From: Thermogutta sp.
Lineage (GTDB): Bacteria > Planctomycetota > Planctomycetia > Pirellulales > Thermoguttaceae
Direction of reading: 5' to 3'
Length of the DNA: 5,966 nt
Assembly: GCF_014359955.1 (NCBI RefSeq)
Contig: NZ_JACIYL010000217.1
Span: 1-5,966 of the forward strand
Positions within the stretch are counted from its first letter, which is position 1. Each line of letters opens with the position of its first letter. The translations under genes and the position numbers were made by a program. Shown here one piece after another: positions 5,831 to 5,966 of the stretch. The notes under the pieces were generated by a model. It ran no database searches. It saw only the letters and a list, made by a program, of their open reading frames with translations, and was not told the DNA's origin.

Positions 5831-5966
5831 AGACAACACCACTTCCCAGTTCGAAAAAGAGGAATCCGAAGGAACTCAGTCCCCTCTGACGGGCGCCGAG
5901 CCGAACGTGGGGCAGCCTGCCGAATCGCCTGGGGAACCTGCCGCCACGACTCCGCAAACCCTTGAG
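5823..5966 (+). CDS. Partial gene, acidic Pro/Glu-rich N-terminus, unknown function
   Basis: An ATG at 5823 inside the last codons of the flavoprotein gene (TATGAATGA overlap of 8 bp) opens a frame with no stop over 48 codons to the window end. The product begins MNEDNTTSQFEKEESEG and continues rich in Pro, Glu, Thr, Gly and Ala, so this part is probably disordered and acidic; no domain is reached. Overlapping starts of this kind usually mark a real co-translated gene. The function is not recognisable. The alternative ATG at 5827 stops after 20 codons and is not favoured. No clear ribosome binding site is seen, consistent with coupling to the upstream gene. Confidence 0.68.
   Translation, partial: MNEDNTTSQFEKEESEGTQSPLTGAEPNVGQPAESPGEPAATTPQTLE

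Overview
The window looks like chromosome of a planctomycete-type bacterium. The pointers are a small basic protein with the look of a lineage-typical planctomycete family, a transmembrane serine/threonine kinase beside an FHA-domain class III cyclase, GC-rich codon use, and starts with weak or no Shine-Dalgarno sites on the two large genes. The assignment comes from protein style only; no rRNA or other taxonomic marker is present.

Layout: positions 1-336 hold no convincing gene, but carry a perfect 28-bp palindrome (27-54) that looks like an interspersed repeat unit. A short plus-strand gene for a 63-residue, very basic protein follows (337-528, GTG start with a good ribosome binding site). 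It converges on a two-gene minus-strand operon. Read in its own direction, the operon begins at 4986 with a 789-residue Ser/Thr kinase (kinase domain, membrane span, extracellular dCache-like sensor, second span, Thr-rich tail). After 58 bp comes a 650-residue FHA-GAF-class III nucleotide cyclase ending at 606. A 268-bp divergent spacer containing a CCCCAC/GTGGGG palindrome separates the kinase from a plus-strand iron-sulfur flavoprotein gene (5255-5830). That gene overlaps by 8 bp the start of another gene (5823 onward), which runs off the window end.

How the genes may work together: the kinase and cyclase appear to form one signalling unit. An external ligand sensed by the dCache-like region could change kinase activity. 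The FHA domain of the cyclase, a phosphothreonine-binding module, could then dock on the autophosphorylated kinase or be part of its output, turning an outside signal into a cyclic nucleotide. This link is inferred from gene order and domain content. Two departures from textbook motifs stand out: the kinase is non-RD (HCD in place of HRD), and the cyclase has Asp where the adenine-recognising Lys normally sits. The flavoprotein and its partial partner form a separate unit, probably redox-related.
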